A stretch of DNA of 41,595 nt from a virus: the IMG/VR virus record IMGVR_UViG_3300045970_001354, positions 1 to 41,595 of that record; one strand, 5' to 3'. Below, in pieces: positions 32,162-39,961 of this stretch; position 1 is the stretch's first letter; every line of letters starts with the position of its first letter. The notes below the pieces were generated by a model. The model was given only the letters and a program-made list of their open reading frames with translations. It did not search any database and was not told the origin of the DNA. The position numbers and the translations under genes were made by a program.

Positions 32162-32775
32162 ACTGCGGCGATGTCCAGGCTGATTGCGTCGTATTGGTCG
32201 GTCTCGTCGCGCCGCTCATAAAATCGGATGTATTGTTTACTGCCGACGACCTGCACCGATTCGCCGATCGCTTTCATTGCGCGCAGCCAGCGTTCATCCT
32301 TGATGTCGATCCGGCGCAGACTGAGGACGCGGCCCGTATTGAGGTTGCCCTCCTTGTCGGCCTTGAAGGCTTCCTGTACCAGGACCGTGATCTCCGGGCT
32401 GCTGCCCTTGCTCCATTCGGCGATGCAGGTATCGATCAAGGCCTTGGCGGCTTGCAGCCGTTCGTCGAAGACGATATTGTCGGCACTGGCGAACTGGACC
32501 TTGTAGCGGCCATCGAAGCTATACAAGGTCACGTTGCCCTTCTTGCCGCCAAGGTGCGTGGCGTACTCTTCCGCAGACAGTTCGACGAAGGCGGAGATGT
32601 CGTTAAATACCTTGGTCTTGAACTGGCCAAGGATTTGATTGACTTCAGTCGCGTGCACCATCAGCTCTTGCACCAGCGAGTCGCGGGCGCGGTCGATGGG
32701 CTTGATCATGGACTCGGGGATCAGCCGGCCTTGCGCGTCGGGACGGTAGCCTGCGGGAATGGTTTCTTTGTTCAT
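32158..32775 (-). CDS. DUF3164 protein of Mu-like phages
   Basis: 205 residues. IPAGYRPDAQGRLIPESMIK opens the domain, followed by IDRARDSLVQELMVHA and the conserved block GGKKGNVTLYSFDGRYKVQF, and a C-terminal DERWLRAMKAIGESVQVVGS. This matches the DUF3164 family found in the early region of most transposable phages. Biochemical role unknown; likely nucleic-acid related. Confidence 0.88.
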   Translation of the reverse strand: MNKETIPAGYRPDAQGRLIPESMIKPIDRARDSLVQELMVHATEVNQILGQFKTKVFNDISAFVELSAEEYATHLGGKKGNVTLYSFDGRYKVQFASADNIVFDERLQAAKALIDTCIAEWSKGSSPEITVLVQEAFKADKEGNLNTGRVLSLRRIDIKDERWLRAMKAIGESVQVVGSKQYIRFYERRDETDQYDAISLDIAAV

Positions 32776-32787
32776 CGTTCTCTCCTG

Positions 32788-33387
32788 TTAAATGTTGGTT
32801 GGTTTGGTTTGCGCACATCTCTGAGTCAGATTTTTAACGGCTTCACGTACATGGTTCGGCATCTCTGTTTTGGGCAAGACGGCGCCGACCTTCTCCGGCA
32901 TGCTGCTTGTCCTGCCAGCGAAATTCGCCCCGGCTCCCGCATGTCCGGCGCGCTGGTTTTCTTGCGCGGCCTCCGCCTTGGCTTCCGCCTTCCCGGCGTA
33001 TCCGGCGATCACTTCCAGCAGATAGCCGTGACTTCCCAGCGGCGTGCGCAGCGACCCGGCGTGGTGGCGTGCGATCAGTTCGTCGAAGGCTTGCTGCCAG
33101 TAGCCAGCCGGCGCCGGATACGTGCGCCCGTTGCGCTCGATCTGGGCGGCACTGATCATGCCGACCAGCTCATTGGCCAGGCTGGCGACGCGCTCGTAAC
33201 GCATCGCGGTTTTCTTGGGCGCGAACAGCGTGATGTAACCGAGCAAGGGCCGCAGGAGACGGCGGGCGTCCGGATGCGCGTTGACTAGGGCCATCATGGC
33301 TTCACGCACGCCCTGGTGCGCGAACACGACATCCCAGCTCAAGGTGTTGCGGCACACCGGGCAGTCGAAGGTGGGAAGGTTCGACAT
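32788..33387 (-). CDS. Early phage protein with N-terminal CxxC
   Basis: 199 residues. FDCPVCRNTLSWDVVFAHQG gives a CPVC half-finger; the middle is helical (RPLLGYITLFAPKKTAMRYE; WQQAFDELIARH), and the C-terminal 60 residues are Ala/Gly-rich and probably disordered. Similar proteins occur in the early region of Mu-like phages. Function unknown. Confidence 0.75.
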   Translation of the reverse strand: MSNLPTFDCPVCRNTLSWDVVFAHQGVREAMMALVNAHPDARRLLRPLLGYITLFAPKKTAMRYERVASLANELVGMISAAQIERNGRTYPAPAGYWQQAFDELIARHHAGSLRTPLGSHGYLLEVIAGYAGKAEAKAEAAQENQRAGHAGAGANFAGRTSSMPEKVGAVLPKTEMPNHVREAVKNLTQRCAQTKPTNI

Positions 33388-33647
33388 CAGTGCACGCTCT
33401 CATCGGATTTTTTAGCGATCTTCACGTGGTTCTTAATGAAGTCATTGAGCACGTCAAACAAGCCGGCGGCATCGCGATAAAGGTGCGCAAAGATCAATTC
33501 CGACAGCACCTTACCCATGTCTTTCGTCATGGCTTCAAACATGTCCCGCTCTTCCATGACAGAGGCGAGCGCTTGCCCCAGTTCTTCAGCACTAGGCTCA
33601 ATACCGGAGGCCAGCATCAACGCAATGTTTTTTTCTTGCTCTGTCAT
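33387..33647 (-). CDS. Small acidic early protein
   Basis: 86 residues from ATG (33645-33647) with GGAGGG upstream; TGATG overlap with the preceding small membrane gene. Fully helical by eye (EQEKNIALMLASGIEPSAEE; ASVMEERDMFEAMTKDMGKV). No known family recognised. Confidence 0.7.
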   Translation of the reverse strand: MTEQEKNIALMLASGIEPSAEELGQALASVMEERDMFEAMTKDMGKVLSELIFAHLYRDAAGLFDVLNDFIKNHVKIAKKSDESVH

Positions 33648-33823
33648 CACACCCTCCAGGCACGTGCTACAGGTTGCTGCTGGCTGGTGACCGCGTTATC
33701 TTGCGCGGCGTTCGGCTCACGCTGTTTGCGGTACCCGGCAAGGGCATACCCGAGTGCGAAAAACAACACGGCCCAGAGCAGCAATGCGAGTCTGGAATGT
33801 CTATACTTATTGATCATGTTCAT
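33647..33823 (-). CDS. Small single-pass membrane protein
   Basis: 58 residues. Basic start MNMINKYRHSR, one hydrophobic helix (LALLLWAVLFFALGYALAG, residues 12-30), then a polar tail (YRKQREPNAAQDNAV). Its start overlaps the previous stop by ATGA and its stop overlaps the next start by TGATG, which strongly supports it as a gene despite its size. Function unknown. Confidence 0.75.
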   Translation of the reverse strand: MNMINKYRHSRLALLLWAVLFFALGYALAGYRKQREPNAAQDNAVTSQQQPVARAWRV

Positions 33824-34518
33824 GCTGGCGCTCCCTCATAGATTTGCGACCCGCCGACTTCCGGCAGCGGTAGCGTGACTTTGTCGATAATTCCCGCTTG
33901 CTGTACCACCTCATCGGTGCGCTTTCCCCGCTGGCGATTCTTGAGGTCGGCCACGCGCCGCGCGTTGTGGCCGTTGTCCCAATAGTCGTGGCGTTGGTCT
34001 TCAATTGGATACGGATTGTCTTGCGGCCCGCCGATGCAGTTCCAGCCTTCGTGATGTGCCGCGCCGAAGCTGTCGGCCTTGCCAACGGTGGATTGCGTTG
34101 GCTCCGAGTCGGCATTTTTGGCATAGACGACGACCTTGGTCGCGCCGCGCTTTTCATTCGGCTTGTACTGGCATTGCTGGCACGCTTGCCACTGCGCCAT
34201 GCGGATTGGGTTGTGCGTCGGCGCTGCGCGTAACGCTATATCGCGGCAATGGACGATCCCGACTTGCGCCTGGGTATGTGGGCAGATCAACTGCTCGTAT
34301 GCACGGCGGTAGGCAAGCTCTATTTTTTGAGTACTTGAGTGACCATTGCCGTATTCGCCACAGCCATTACAAACACAAGATATGGTAGTGCGATGCACGC
34401 CGAGTCTGTCGGCCACGGCCATTTTGCTGGTGCGACGGACTTCGTCCATCAACCCAGCAAACCACGCCGAATCCATGTAAGGTTGACGCGCCTTTTCTTT
34501 CTTAGGCTTATTGCTCAT
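33820..34518 (-). CDS. Early HTH protein with Cys clusters
   Basis: 232 residues starting MSNKPKKEKARQPYMDSAWF. An N-terminal HTH (MAVADRLGVHRTTISCVCNG) resembles LacI/Xre recognition helices. Two Cys pairs (CVCNGCGEY and CQQC at about 137) suggest metal binding, with a Trp/His-rich C-terminal part (HHEGWNCIGG). Overlaps the upstream gene by 11 bp. Probably an early regulator or replication-associated factor; unproven. Confidence 0.7.
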   Translation of the reverse strand: MSNKPKKEKARQPYMDSAWFAGLMDEVRRTSKMAVADRLGVHRTTISCVCNGCGEYGNGHSSTQKIELAYRRAYEQLICPHTQAQVGIVHCRDIALRAAPTHNPIRMAQWQACQQCQYKPNEKRGATKVVVYAKNADSEPTQSTVGKADSFGAAHHEGWNCIGGPQDNPYPIEDQRHDYWDNGHNARRVADLKNRQRGKRTDEVVQQAGIIDKVTLPLPEVGGSQIYEGAPA

Positions 34519-35143
34519 CTTCGATTCCTTTTTCTTCGGTCCAGACCACCTTGTTCCAGTTCGGGTCAAAGACAGATTTAGTCCGTTGGATCATGGGTGC
34601 GCGATGGCCGCTCTCCATTGCCGGAATCAGTCGATAGCGGGCCGGCAGCGGCTGCGCGCCCTTGACCGCTGGCTGCACACATTCCAGATAGCCGGCAGCG
34701 GCCAGGGCCAATACATAGGTCTTGGCGGTGCCGACTGATATCGCCGTCTTCTGCGTACTGGCAAACGCGGCAAGCTGCCGGTAGTCGACCGATTCTGTTT
34801 TGAACATCCGTCGTAACGTGCCCCACATGGCCTCATTGCCGGAACCTTGCACAACTTCCTGACCGCTCTTCGTCAGACGCGGCGCTTCCAGGCCGTTGTC
34901 GCGCACCAATCGATACGTCCGTTTAATGCAGATGTGATTGATTTTCTGTATCGAGACGACTTCGAGGTAACCGCCGTTGAGCAGCGCGTTTACGTAGTCC
35001 CTGATGATGTCTTCGGATACGCGCACCTGACGGGCGATACCTTCTTGGGTGAAGTTGTCGCGGCATTTGCGGACCGCTTCCCAGACACGCTGGCGTGGTG
35101 TTTTACCGCCGATCATTTCGAGGTGGACAGACTTACGCGACAT
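34508..35143 (-). CDS. Early winged-helix DNA-binding protein
   Basis: 211 residues. Two tandem winged-helix-like units: TPRQRVWEAVRKCRDNFTQE with VSEDIIRDYVNALLNGGYLE (residues 15-62), and MWGTLRRMFKTESVDYRQLA with ISVGTAKTYVLALAAAGYLE (106-153). Each ends in the same A-L-x-x-x-G-Y-L-E pattern, so the protein looks internally duplicated. Overlaps its neighbours on both sides. Role likely in early control or replication. Confidence 0.75.
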   Translation of the reverse strand: MSRKSVHLEMIGGKTPRQRVWEAVRKCRDNFTQEGIARQVRVSEDIIRDYVNALLNGGYLEVVSIQKINHICIKRTYRLVRDNGLEAPRLTKSGQEVVQGSGNEAMWGTLRRMFKTESVDYRQLAAFASTQKTAISVGTAKTYVLALAAAGYLECVQPAVKGAQPLPARYRLIPAMESGHRAPMIQRTKSVFDPNWNKVVWTEEKGIEDEQ

Positions 35144-35396
35144 GGGCTGTCCCCTCCATATATTCGGCGGCGTTCAGCAAGGCCCGGCCGAGTGCGCGCA
35201 TTTCACGCGGGGTCAAGTCCACGCCCTGGGCATGTCCTGTTTCGGCGCCTTCATCATTGACCAGAGCAACGTGCAAGCGTCCGAGATTCGGGCCGAGCGC
35301 ATCAATCGAGATTGCGCCGCCCAGAGTCGGATCCGGCGTGACCGCAAGTGCGTCAGGATCGAATTGATAGACGATGGTGGATAGTCCAAAGTGCAT
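35133..35396 (-). CDS. Small early protein, function unknown
   Basis: 87 residues. Beta-rich start (STIVYQFDPDALAVTPDPTL) and a C-terminal helix (PREMRALGRALLNAAEYMEG). 2 bp after the MuB-like stop and 11-bp overlap with the winged-helix gene. No family recognised. Confidence 0.7.
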   Translation of the reverse strand: MHFGLSTIVYQFDPDALAVTPDPTLGGAISIDALGPNLGRLHVALVNDEGAETGHAQGVDLTPREMRALGRALLNAAEYMEGTAHVA

Positions 35397-35398
35397 GG

Positions 35399-36163
35399 TT
35401 AAACCCTCCGTTCCGGCGCGCGGTCGCTTGGCAGCGCAATGCCCGTCAGCACCTGCGTACTCACTTCATCCAGCGCATAAAGCTGACTATGCTCATGAAT
35501 GGCGGTCAGGCAATTCACGACGCGGCGCACTGAGCCCTTCGACAGCGTTACCAGCTTGATCAACACATCATCGTCAATGCCGATACCGGGGCAATAGATC
35601 GGCGCCAACTTGGCGGCATCCTCTACCGTTACCTTTTGCGCCGGCGCCCATGTCGATACGCGCGAGTGGAAGCGCTCCCACGCTTCCAGCTTGCGGGGCA
35701 GCAGCTCTTCGCCGACCAGCAGCAAGGAGCCCTGCGATCCTTCGTAGATGTCGCGCGTCAGCTCGACTAGCTTGTGACTCTCGGTTGCGTGGTCGAACTC
35801 ATCAATAATCAGTGTGCGGCGCGACGCGGATAGCTGTTGGTTCACCATATCGAGCAGCTTCGACACCGTTTCCTTGCCGTGTGCAACGCCCATTTCAGCA
35901 AGGATTTTCTGTAGCAGGTCTTTGCTGCGCCACGCTGACAGCATCTGTACGTAGTAAGCGCGGTTTTCGTTGGCGAGCGTGTTGGTCGAGAACGTCTTGC
36001 CCCATCCGGACGGGCCGTACAGCACGCCGATGCCGGGTACTCCAAGGCGACGGTTCGCTAGACGTTCCAGAGTAGCCGCGACCATATCCAGCGTGGCAAT
36101 CGGTGCCACTCCGCCAGTCGGCCGAACCGATACCAGCTTGCTCATTACAAGATTTTTAGTCAT
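35399..36163 (-). CDS. B: Transposition target-selection ATPase, MuB-like
   Basis: 254 residues, AAA+ ATPase. Walker A GPSGWGKT (50-57), Walker B TLIIDEFDHA with D121-E122, sensor region QGSLLLVGEELLPRKLEAW. MuB polymerises on target DNA, delivers it to the transposase and gives target immunity. Adjacent to and just after transposase A. It lacks a large N-terminal HTH domain and is shorter than Mu B (312 aa), similar to B3/D3112 forms. Confidence 0.93.
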   Translation of the reverse strand: MTKNLVMSKLVSVRPTGGVAPIATLDMVAATLERLANRRLGVPGIGVLYGPSGWGKTFSTNTLANENRAYYVQMLSAWRSKDLLQKILAEMGVAHGKETVSKLLDMVNQQLSASRRTLIIDEFDHATESHKLVELTRDIYEGSQGSLLLVGEELLPRKLEAWERFHSRVSTWAPAQKVTVEDAAKLAPIYCPGIGIDDDVLIKLVTLSKGSVRRVVNCLTAIHEHSQLYALDEVSTQVLTGIALPSDRAPERRV

Positions 36164-36171
36164 AATCCGTT

Positions 36172-38457
36172 TCAGTTATTGGTTTTGAAATGCGACACGG
36201 TGCCAGCCGTGTCGCGAAGTCCCAGAGCAGCCCGCGCCTGTGTATCCGCGTCGCGCCTCTTCATCACAGCAAACTCTGGGTGCATTGGGTAAGTGCCGTA
36301 CCAGCGTGTCAGTTTTGGATCGTCAAGCGTTCCTCCCATTTTTAAAAGTTCATCTAATTCCTGCCATTTTCGGTAACGCAGTTGCGCTGTTTCCGGGATG
36401 ACGGAAACCTTTTCCGGTTCCGGTGTTGATGGTGCCGCAGGCGCTTCACGTTCGGCCTGACGCTTGTTCATAATCATTTGCAAATCACCGGGTACTTCGG
36501 TCGTCGGCACCGCGCCGTCGAGCGTGCGCGCTGCACGACCAGCCGCAGTAAGAGCGGTGGTCGTGTGCGTTTGAGCGGGTGCCGGTAGGGTGACCAATTT
36601 GCCGGCGGCTTCGGCCTTGCCTTGCAGGTAGCTCGACACCAGGGCGTCCGGGTCCAGCTTCGGCATCTTCGCGGCCTTGCGTTGCTCCGCAATGTTCTTG
36701 CGCTGCAATTGGCGGGCGTGGCTGGCGATCTCCTGGCGCGATATACCGGTACGCTCGGGACAGCGCGCCACGCAGACAAATTTGCCTTCGTGATACACCA
36801 CGATCTGACCGTAGTCGTCGGTCAAATACACTTGCACCGTTTTGCCAACGATCAGTGCCAGCTCCAGCGCGATGAATTGCGCGCCCATGATGTTCAAACC
36901 TTTTTTGACGACGACGTAACTACCTTTGCCGGCGGGCGGTGCCAGCAGAATATCGAGTGCGCGTTCGTCGGCGATGCGGTGCACCTGACCTCGATAAGCG
37001 GCGGCTTTGGCAAAGGGGGACAGGCCGTCCATGTGCGCGCCGCCGTGAGGTCGCTGTTCATAGACGCCGGTCAGCCATTGGTTGATGCGGGTCTGCAGCA
37101 ACTGTGCCGGCATCGCCATTTCCACCAGATCGGTATCCTTGGAAAACAGGCGTTCAGCAAAGGTGGCGCGCGCCTCAATGGCGTTGCGTTCCGCGACGTT
37201 GTGGCCGATGAAGCTGCTGTACACCTCCAGCACGCTGTGCAACATGGTTTGGTTCATGCGCTCGACATACGGCTTTTCCCAAGGAGAAAATGGGTCGGTG
37301 CGATGGTGCGCGATGTCCAGCATTTTCAGCGTGTTCAAAAAGTCACGGCTAACGTAGTCGGCGCCGTTATCCGTAACGATTTCTTCCGGCACGCCCCACA
37401 GGAGGATCGCCAAGCGCAAGGCCAGCTTGTGTGTCTCGGCGCGCGGCGTTGGCGACATCACCATCAGGCTGCGCTCGCTGTACACGTCGATAATCACCGA
37501 CACGCTGTAGCGCCGCCGCACATCGTCGTCGTCCCGCAGCATCCAGTCGGCCGGGGTCGCATCCATTTCCCAGCGCTGGTTCAACCGCTCGATTCCCTCG
37601 GCGGCATCGCCGAAGGCCACCATTTTTTTATTCTTCCATTCGTCCGGATTGGTGGACGCCAGATAGAATTCGTCGTTTTTCTTTTTCCAGGCGTTGCAAA
37701 AGCGCGTCGTCGCCCAGTACGATGGCGCGGCAAACAGCACCTCGCCGGTATCCGCGTCGACGGCGGCTTGCCCCAGCATTTCGGTCAAGGTTTTCATCGA
37801 CAGATGCGGGCGCATAATCATCAGCGCAATCGTGATTTCCTCCAGCTTGGGATTGCTGGTGAAGACATTCACATCCTTCTTCGCCTTGCCATCCCAATGG
37901 TCGATCAGCCCCGCCAAGCCATCTTTAACGTGCGCCAGCACCCAGGATTCGACCGAGCGGCCCTTTAGCGGCTGGAACTGCTCACGCACTGCGGCGGCGA
38001 TGTCCGTATCATTGGCGTTAAACGCATCCGCATAGGCCCAGTAACTGGCTTTCTTGCCCATCGGCTGGACTGTGGGAAACCAGCGTTCCCAGCTTTTTAC
38101 AATGGAGTAGCGGCCGTCGAAGCGTGCCTGCACCGACTCGGCCAAGGGCTCCATCAGCTTCTTGATGTTTTGTTCGCCCTTGGCTTGCTTGGCGGCGCGC
38201 TCGGCACGCTCCTTGGCTTCGAGGTCGGCCAGCACGCGCATCACATGGGTCGATGACTCGGCCCGCGTCGTGATGGCCTGGTGTTTTTTCATTGCGCGCG
38301 CGACTTCGGCGGGCAGCGTCTCCAACACAAACACCTTGCGGCGGCCGCCGCGCACGGCTTCTGCTTCATACGGCCATGCTTCACGGTTGGCACGCAATTC
38401 GATTGCACGTTTTGTTACGCGCAGAGCTGATGCGATGCCTGTGAGGTCGGTGATCAT
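36172..38457 (-). CDS. A: DDE transposase, MuA-like
   Basis: 761 residues. N-terminal winged helix (about 1-60, ASALRVTKRAIELRANREAW; V..LP.EV) of the Mu type, end-binding helical domains, then the RNase-H-like rve core. The catalytic triad is D299 (EMDATPADW), D363 (VTDNGADY) and E399 (KPYVERMNQT), with exactly 35 residues between the last two. A Mu-type beta-barrel domain (VVVKKGLNIMGAQFIAL) and a C-terminal tail for B contact follow. It cuts and joins phage ends to target DNA. Fully intact by inspection. Confidence 0.96.
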   Translation of the reverse strand: MITDLTGIASALRVTKRAIELRANREAWPYEAEAVRGGRRKVFVLETLPAEVARAMKKHQAITTRAESSTHVMRVLADLEAKERAERAAKQAKGEQNIKKLMEPLAESVQARFDGRYSIVKSWERWFPTVQPMGKKASYWAYADAFNANDTDIAAAVREQFQPLKGRSVESWVLAHVKDGLAGLIDHWDGKAKKDVNVFTSNPKLEEITIALMIMRPHLSMKTLTEMLGQAAVDADTGEVLFAAPSYWATTRFCNAWKKKNDEFYLASTNPDEWKNKKMVAFGDAAEGIERLNQRWEMDATPADWMLRDDDDVRRRYSVSVIIDVYSERSLMVMSPTPRAETHKLALRLAILLWGVPEEIVTDNGADYVSRDFLNTLKMLDIAHHRTDPFSPWEKPYVERMNQTMLHSVLEVYSSFIGHNVAERNAIEARATFAERLFSKDTDLVEMAMPAQLLQTRINQWLTGVYEQRPHGGAHMDGLSPFAKAAAYRGQVHRIADERALDILLAPPAGKGSYVVVKKGLNIMGAQFIALELALIVGKTVQVYLTDDYGQIVVYHEGKFVCVARCPERTGISRQEIASHARQLQRKNIAEQRKAAKMPKLDPDALVSSYLQGKAEAAGKLVTLPAPAQTHTTTALTAAGRAARTLDGAVPTTEVPGDLQMIMNKRQAEREAPAAPSTPEPEKVSVIPETAQLRYRKWQELDELLKMGGTLDDPKLTRWYGTYPMHPEFAVMKRRDADTQARAALGLRDTAGTVSHFKTNN

Positions 38458-38960
38458 GACTTGATCCCCAGCCTTTTTAACGCTTCTGCCGAGAGCTTTT
38501 CACCGGCTCCGCTGGGCAGGCGGCTATTGATGTTCTTGACGCGATCCTTGATCGCCTTTTCTTGCATTGCAAGCGCGCCCAACTCGGCCACGACGGCCTC
38601 ATCACCACGCAATATCCTGCAGCCGCATTTTTCGGCGATAAGTTCCAACAAGCGGAAATCCCCAGTAGCAACCGTTAAAGCCGGCAAAGCCTCAAGGGGG
38701 AAGTGCCGCTGCTCTGCGCTCGGCGCGCAGTAGTTGTTCATGGTTGGCTTGGTGATATGAAAATTGGAGAGGCGCGCAATCTGGGCACATACTTCTTCAC
38801 GATCCATGCCTTGTAGTTTGGCCGCAGACAGCACATCGGTCAGCGTATCGCGCACCGCGTGGCCGATATCCAGCCCGCCACTTTCTGTGCGGGGTACGGA
38901 CGGAATATCAAAGAAATTGATTTCGACCTGGCCGGCATGCGGCAACACGCGGCGGCGCAT
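38454..38960 (-). CDS. Early protein preceding the transposase
   Basis: 168 residues from the ATG at 38958-38960; a GTG three codons upstream overlaps the Ner stop and is an alternative. Helical, with VRDTLTDVLSAAKLQGMDRE, FHITKPTMNNYCAPSAEQRH and a C-terminal basic region. It is coupled to transposase A by ATGA. Similar proteins precede A in many Mu-like phages; function unknown, possibly HTH. Confidence 0.75.
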   Translation of the reverse strand: MRRRVLPHAGQVEINFFDIPSVPRTESGGLDIGHAVRDTLTDVLSAAKLQGMDREEVCAQIARLSNFHITKPTMNNYCAPSAEQRHFPLEALPALTVATGDFRLLELIAEKCGCRILRGDEAVVAELGALAMQEKAIKDRVKNINSRLPSGAGEKLSAEALKRLGIKS

Positions 38961-38961
38961 G

Positions 38962-39294
38962 TTAAACACCTGCCTTTATTTCAACATTGCATTGAGAGAT
39001 GCCAGTGTTAAACTTCTGATTAACCAATCCGTTGTGCCGGATGCGGCGACCGCTGATCGGTGCGCCATCATCGTCATAGCGGGAAGGCCAGATGGTTTGC
39101 GGAGTGGTGCCGAGCGTGTTGGCGATGATGCGTTCGCCCTTCGGCCATGCCATTTTGAGGGGTGCGCACAAGGTGCTGCGTGCATAACCATGCGCGGCAG
39201 CTAGCTTGCTGAGTGTCCATCCGGCTTTTTCGAGCCCCGCTTTAATATCGGCGTTGTGCCAGTCTTGTTGCTTTGCTTTTTGCGAGGGCTTCAT
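38962..39294 (-). CDS. ner: Ner-like early regulator
   Basis: 110 residues. WHNADIKAGLEKAGWTLSKL followed by AAHGYARSTLCAPLKMAWPK and ERIIANTLGTTPQTIWPSRY is the Ner/Nlp helix-turn-helix signature. Ner in Mu down-regulates the early and repressor promoters. It is the first gene of the early operon, divergent from the repressor, and its C-terminus is about 30 residues longer than in Mu Ner. Confidence 0.93.
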   Translation of the reverse strand: MKPSQKAKQQDWHNADIKAGLEKAGWTLSKLAAAHGYARSTLCAPLKMAWPKGERIIANTLGTTPQTIWPSRYDDDGAPISGRRIRHNGLVNQKFNTGISQCNVEIKAGV

Positions 39295-39340
39295 GGCTGT
39301 TTTTTTGGTTCTTTTAACTTAGGCATGTGGGGAATCTTAC

Positions 39341-39418
39341 ACACGTAAAACTTCCTTTGCAACACGTATTTAATCTTTCGCACTTAGTTTTTACGTACTA
39401 AACATGAGAAATCACGTA
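39341..39418. promoter_or_regulatory. Paired ACGTA operator sites before ner
   Basis: ACGTA occurs at 39343, 39364, 39393 and 39414, that is two pairs with 21-bp spacing (two helical turns), 29 bp apart. CACGTA is present in three of the four. This fits binding by a small HTH dimer such as Ner on one DNA face. Confidence 0.5.
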
Positions 39419-39520
39419 TGCAATTGATTTCATTGGGAAATTTTGTAAGTGCGAACAAGAAAAAAAGTTCGCACTTTTTTTCGCACTTTCGAGGAAAATG
39501 CAATGGATGAAAGTGCGAAG
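39376..39520. promoter_or_regulatory. Five-site AAGTGCGAA operator array of the repressor
   Basis: AAGTGCGAA or its complement TTCGCACTT lies at 39377-39385, 39447-39455, 39468-39476, 39480-39488 and 39511-39519. Sites 2 and 3 form a perfect 10-bp inverted repeat with centres 21 bp apart. Sites 4 and 5 form a perfect 11-bp inverted repeat around the repressor start. They lie in the divergent control region and are the best candidates for repressor operators. Confidence 0.6.
39480..39519 (+). promoter_or_regulatory. Hairpin enclosing the repressor ribosome site
   Basis: TTCGCACTTTC (39480-39490) and GAAAGTGCGAA (39509-39519) are perfectly complementary. The 18-nt loop holds GAGGAAAATGCAATGGAT, that is the Shine-Dalgarno GAGG and start codon. 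Transcribed as RNA it would form a stem-loop at the start site; as DNA it is also an operator pair. Confidence 0.5.
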
Positions 39521-39952
39521 CCGAAAATCGGCGAGCGACTGCGCCTTTTTCGAGAAACGAAGAAGATGAGTCAGGTCCAAATGGCTGACGCACTAGATGG
39601 AACGACGCGAGGATTGCAAGACAACGAGCTAGGCCGCTCACTTCCCAATAGCAAGGTGCTGATTGGCCTTTATGGCCTTGGCCTGAACGTGAACTGGCTC
39701 CTATCAGGCGAAGGCCCGATGCTGCTAGCGGACCTGCACGGCAGCGCCAGTCATGATTTGGTGAACGCCGAACGGTTGGGGCAGGCAATTGCCGCTGTTG
39801 ACAAGGTTTCCGTAGCCCACGGCAAGACGCTATCGCCGGACAAGCGCGGCAAACTCGCGGCTCTTGTGTATCAATACTTCATGCTCGAAAAGGCAGAACG
39901 GGAAGCAACCGCGTATTTGTCGCAGCTCATGGAACTGGTTTCAAACGACTGA
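39503..39952 (+). CDS. c: Xre-family prophage repressor
   Basis: 149 residues from the ATG after GAGGAAA. N-terminal HTH_3 domain (KIGERLRLFRETKKMSQVQM; ADALDGTTRGLQDNELGRSL; LIGLYGLGLNVNWLLSGEGP), a short linker and a helical C-terminus (LAALVYQYFMLEKAEREATA) for oligomerisation. It is not related to the Mu c repressor but sits in its position, divergent from ner. No peptidase-type (LexA-like) C-terminal domain is seen, so induction is unlikely to follow the RecA self-cleavage route. Confidence 0.88.
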   Translation: MDESAKPKIGERLRLFRETKKMSQVQMADALDGTTRGLQDNELGRSLPNSKVLIGLYGLGLNVNWLLSGEGPMLLADLHGSASHDLVNAERLGQAIAAVDKVSVAHGKTLSPDKRGKLAALVYQYFMLEKAEREATAYLSQLMELVSND

Positions 39953-39961
39953 AAGGGGAGT

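Noticed and set aside
36622-37968. 448-codon plus-strand open frame opposite the transposase
   Set aside because: It mirrors the high-GC transposase codons; His/Arg/Val-rich with no recognisable domain.
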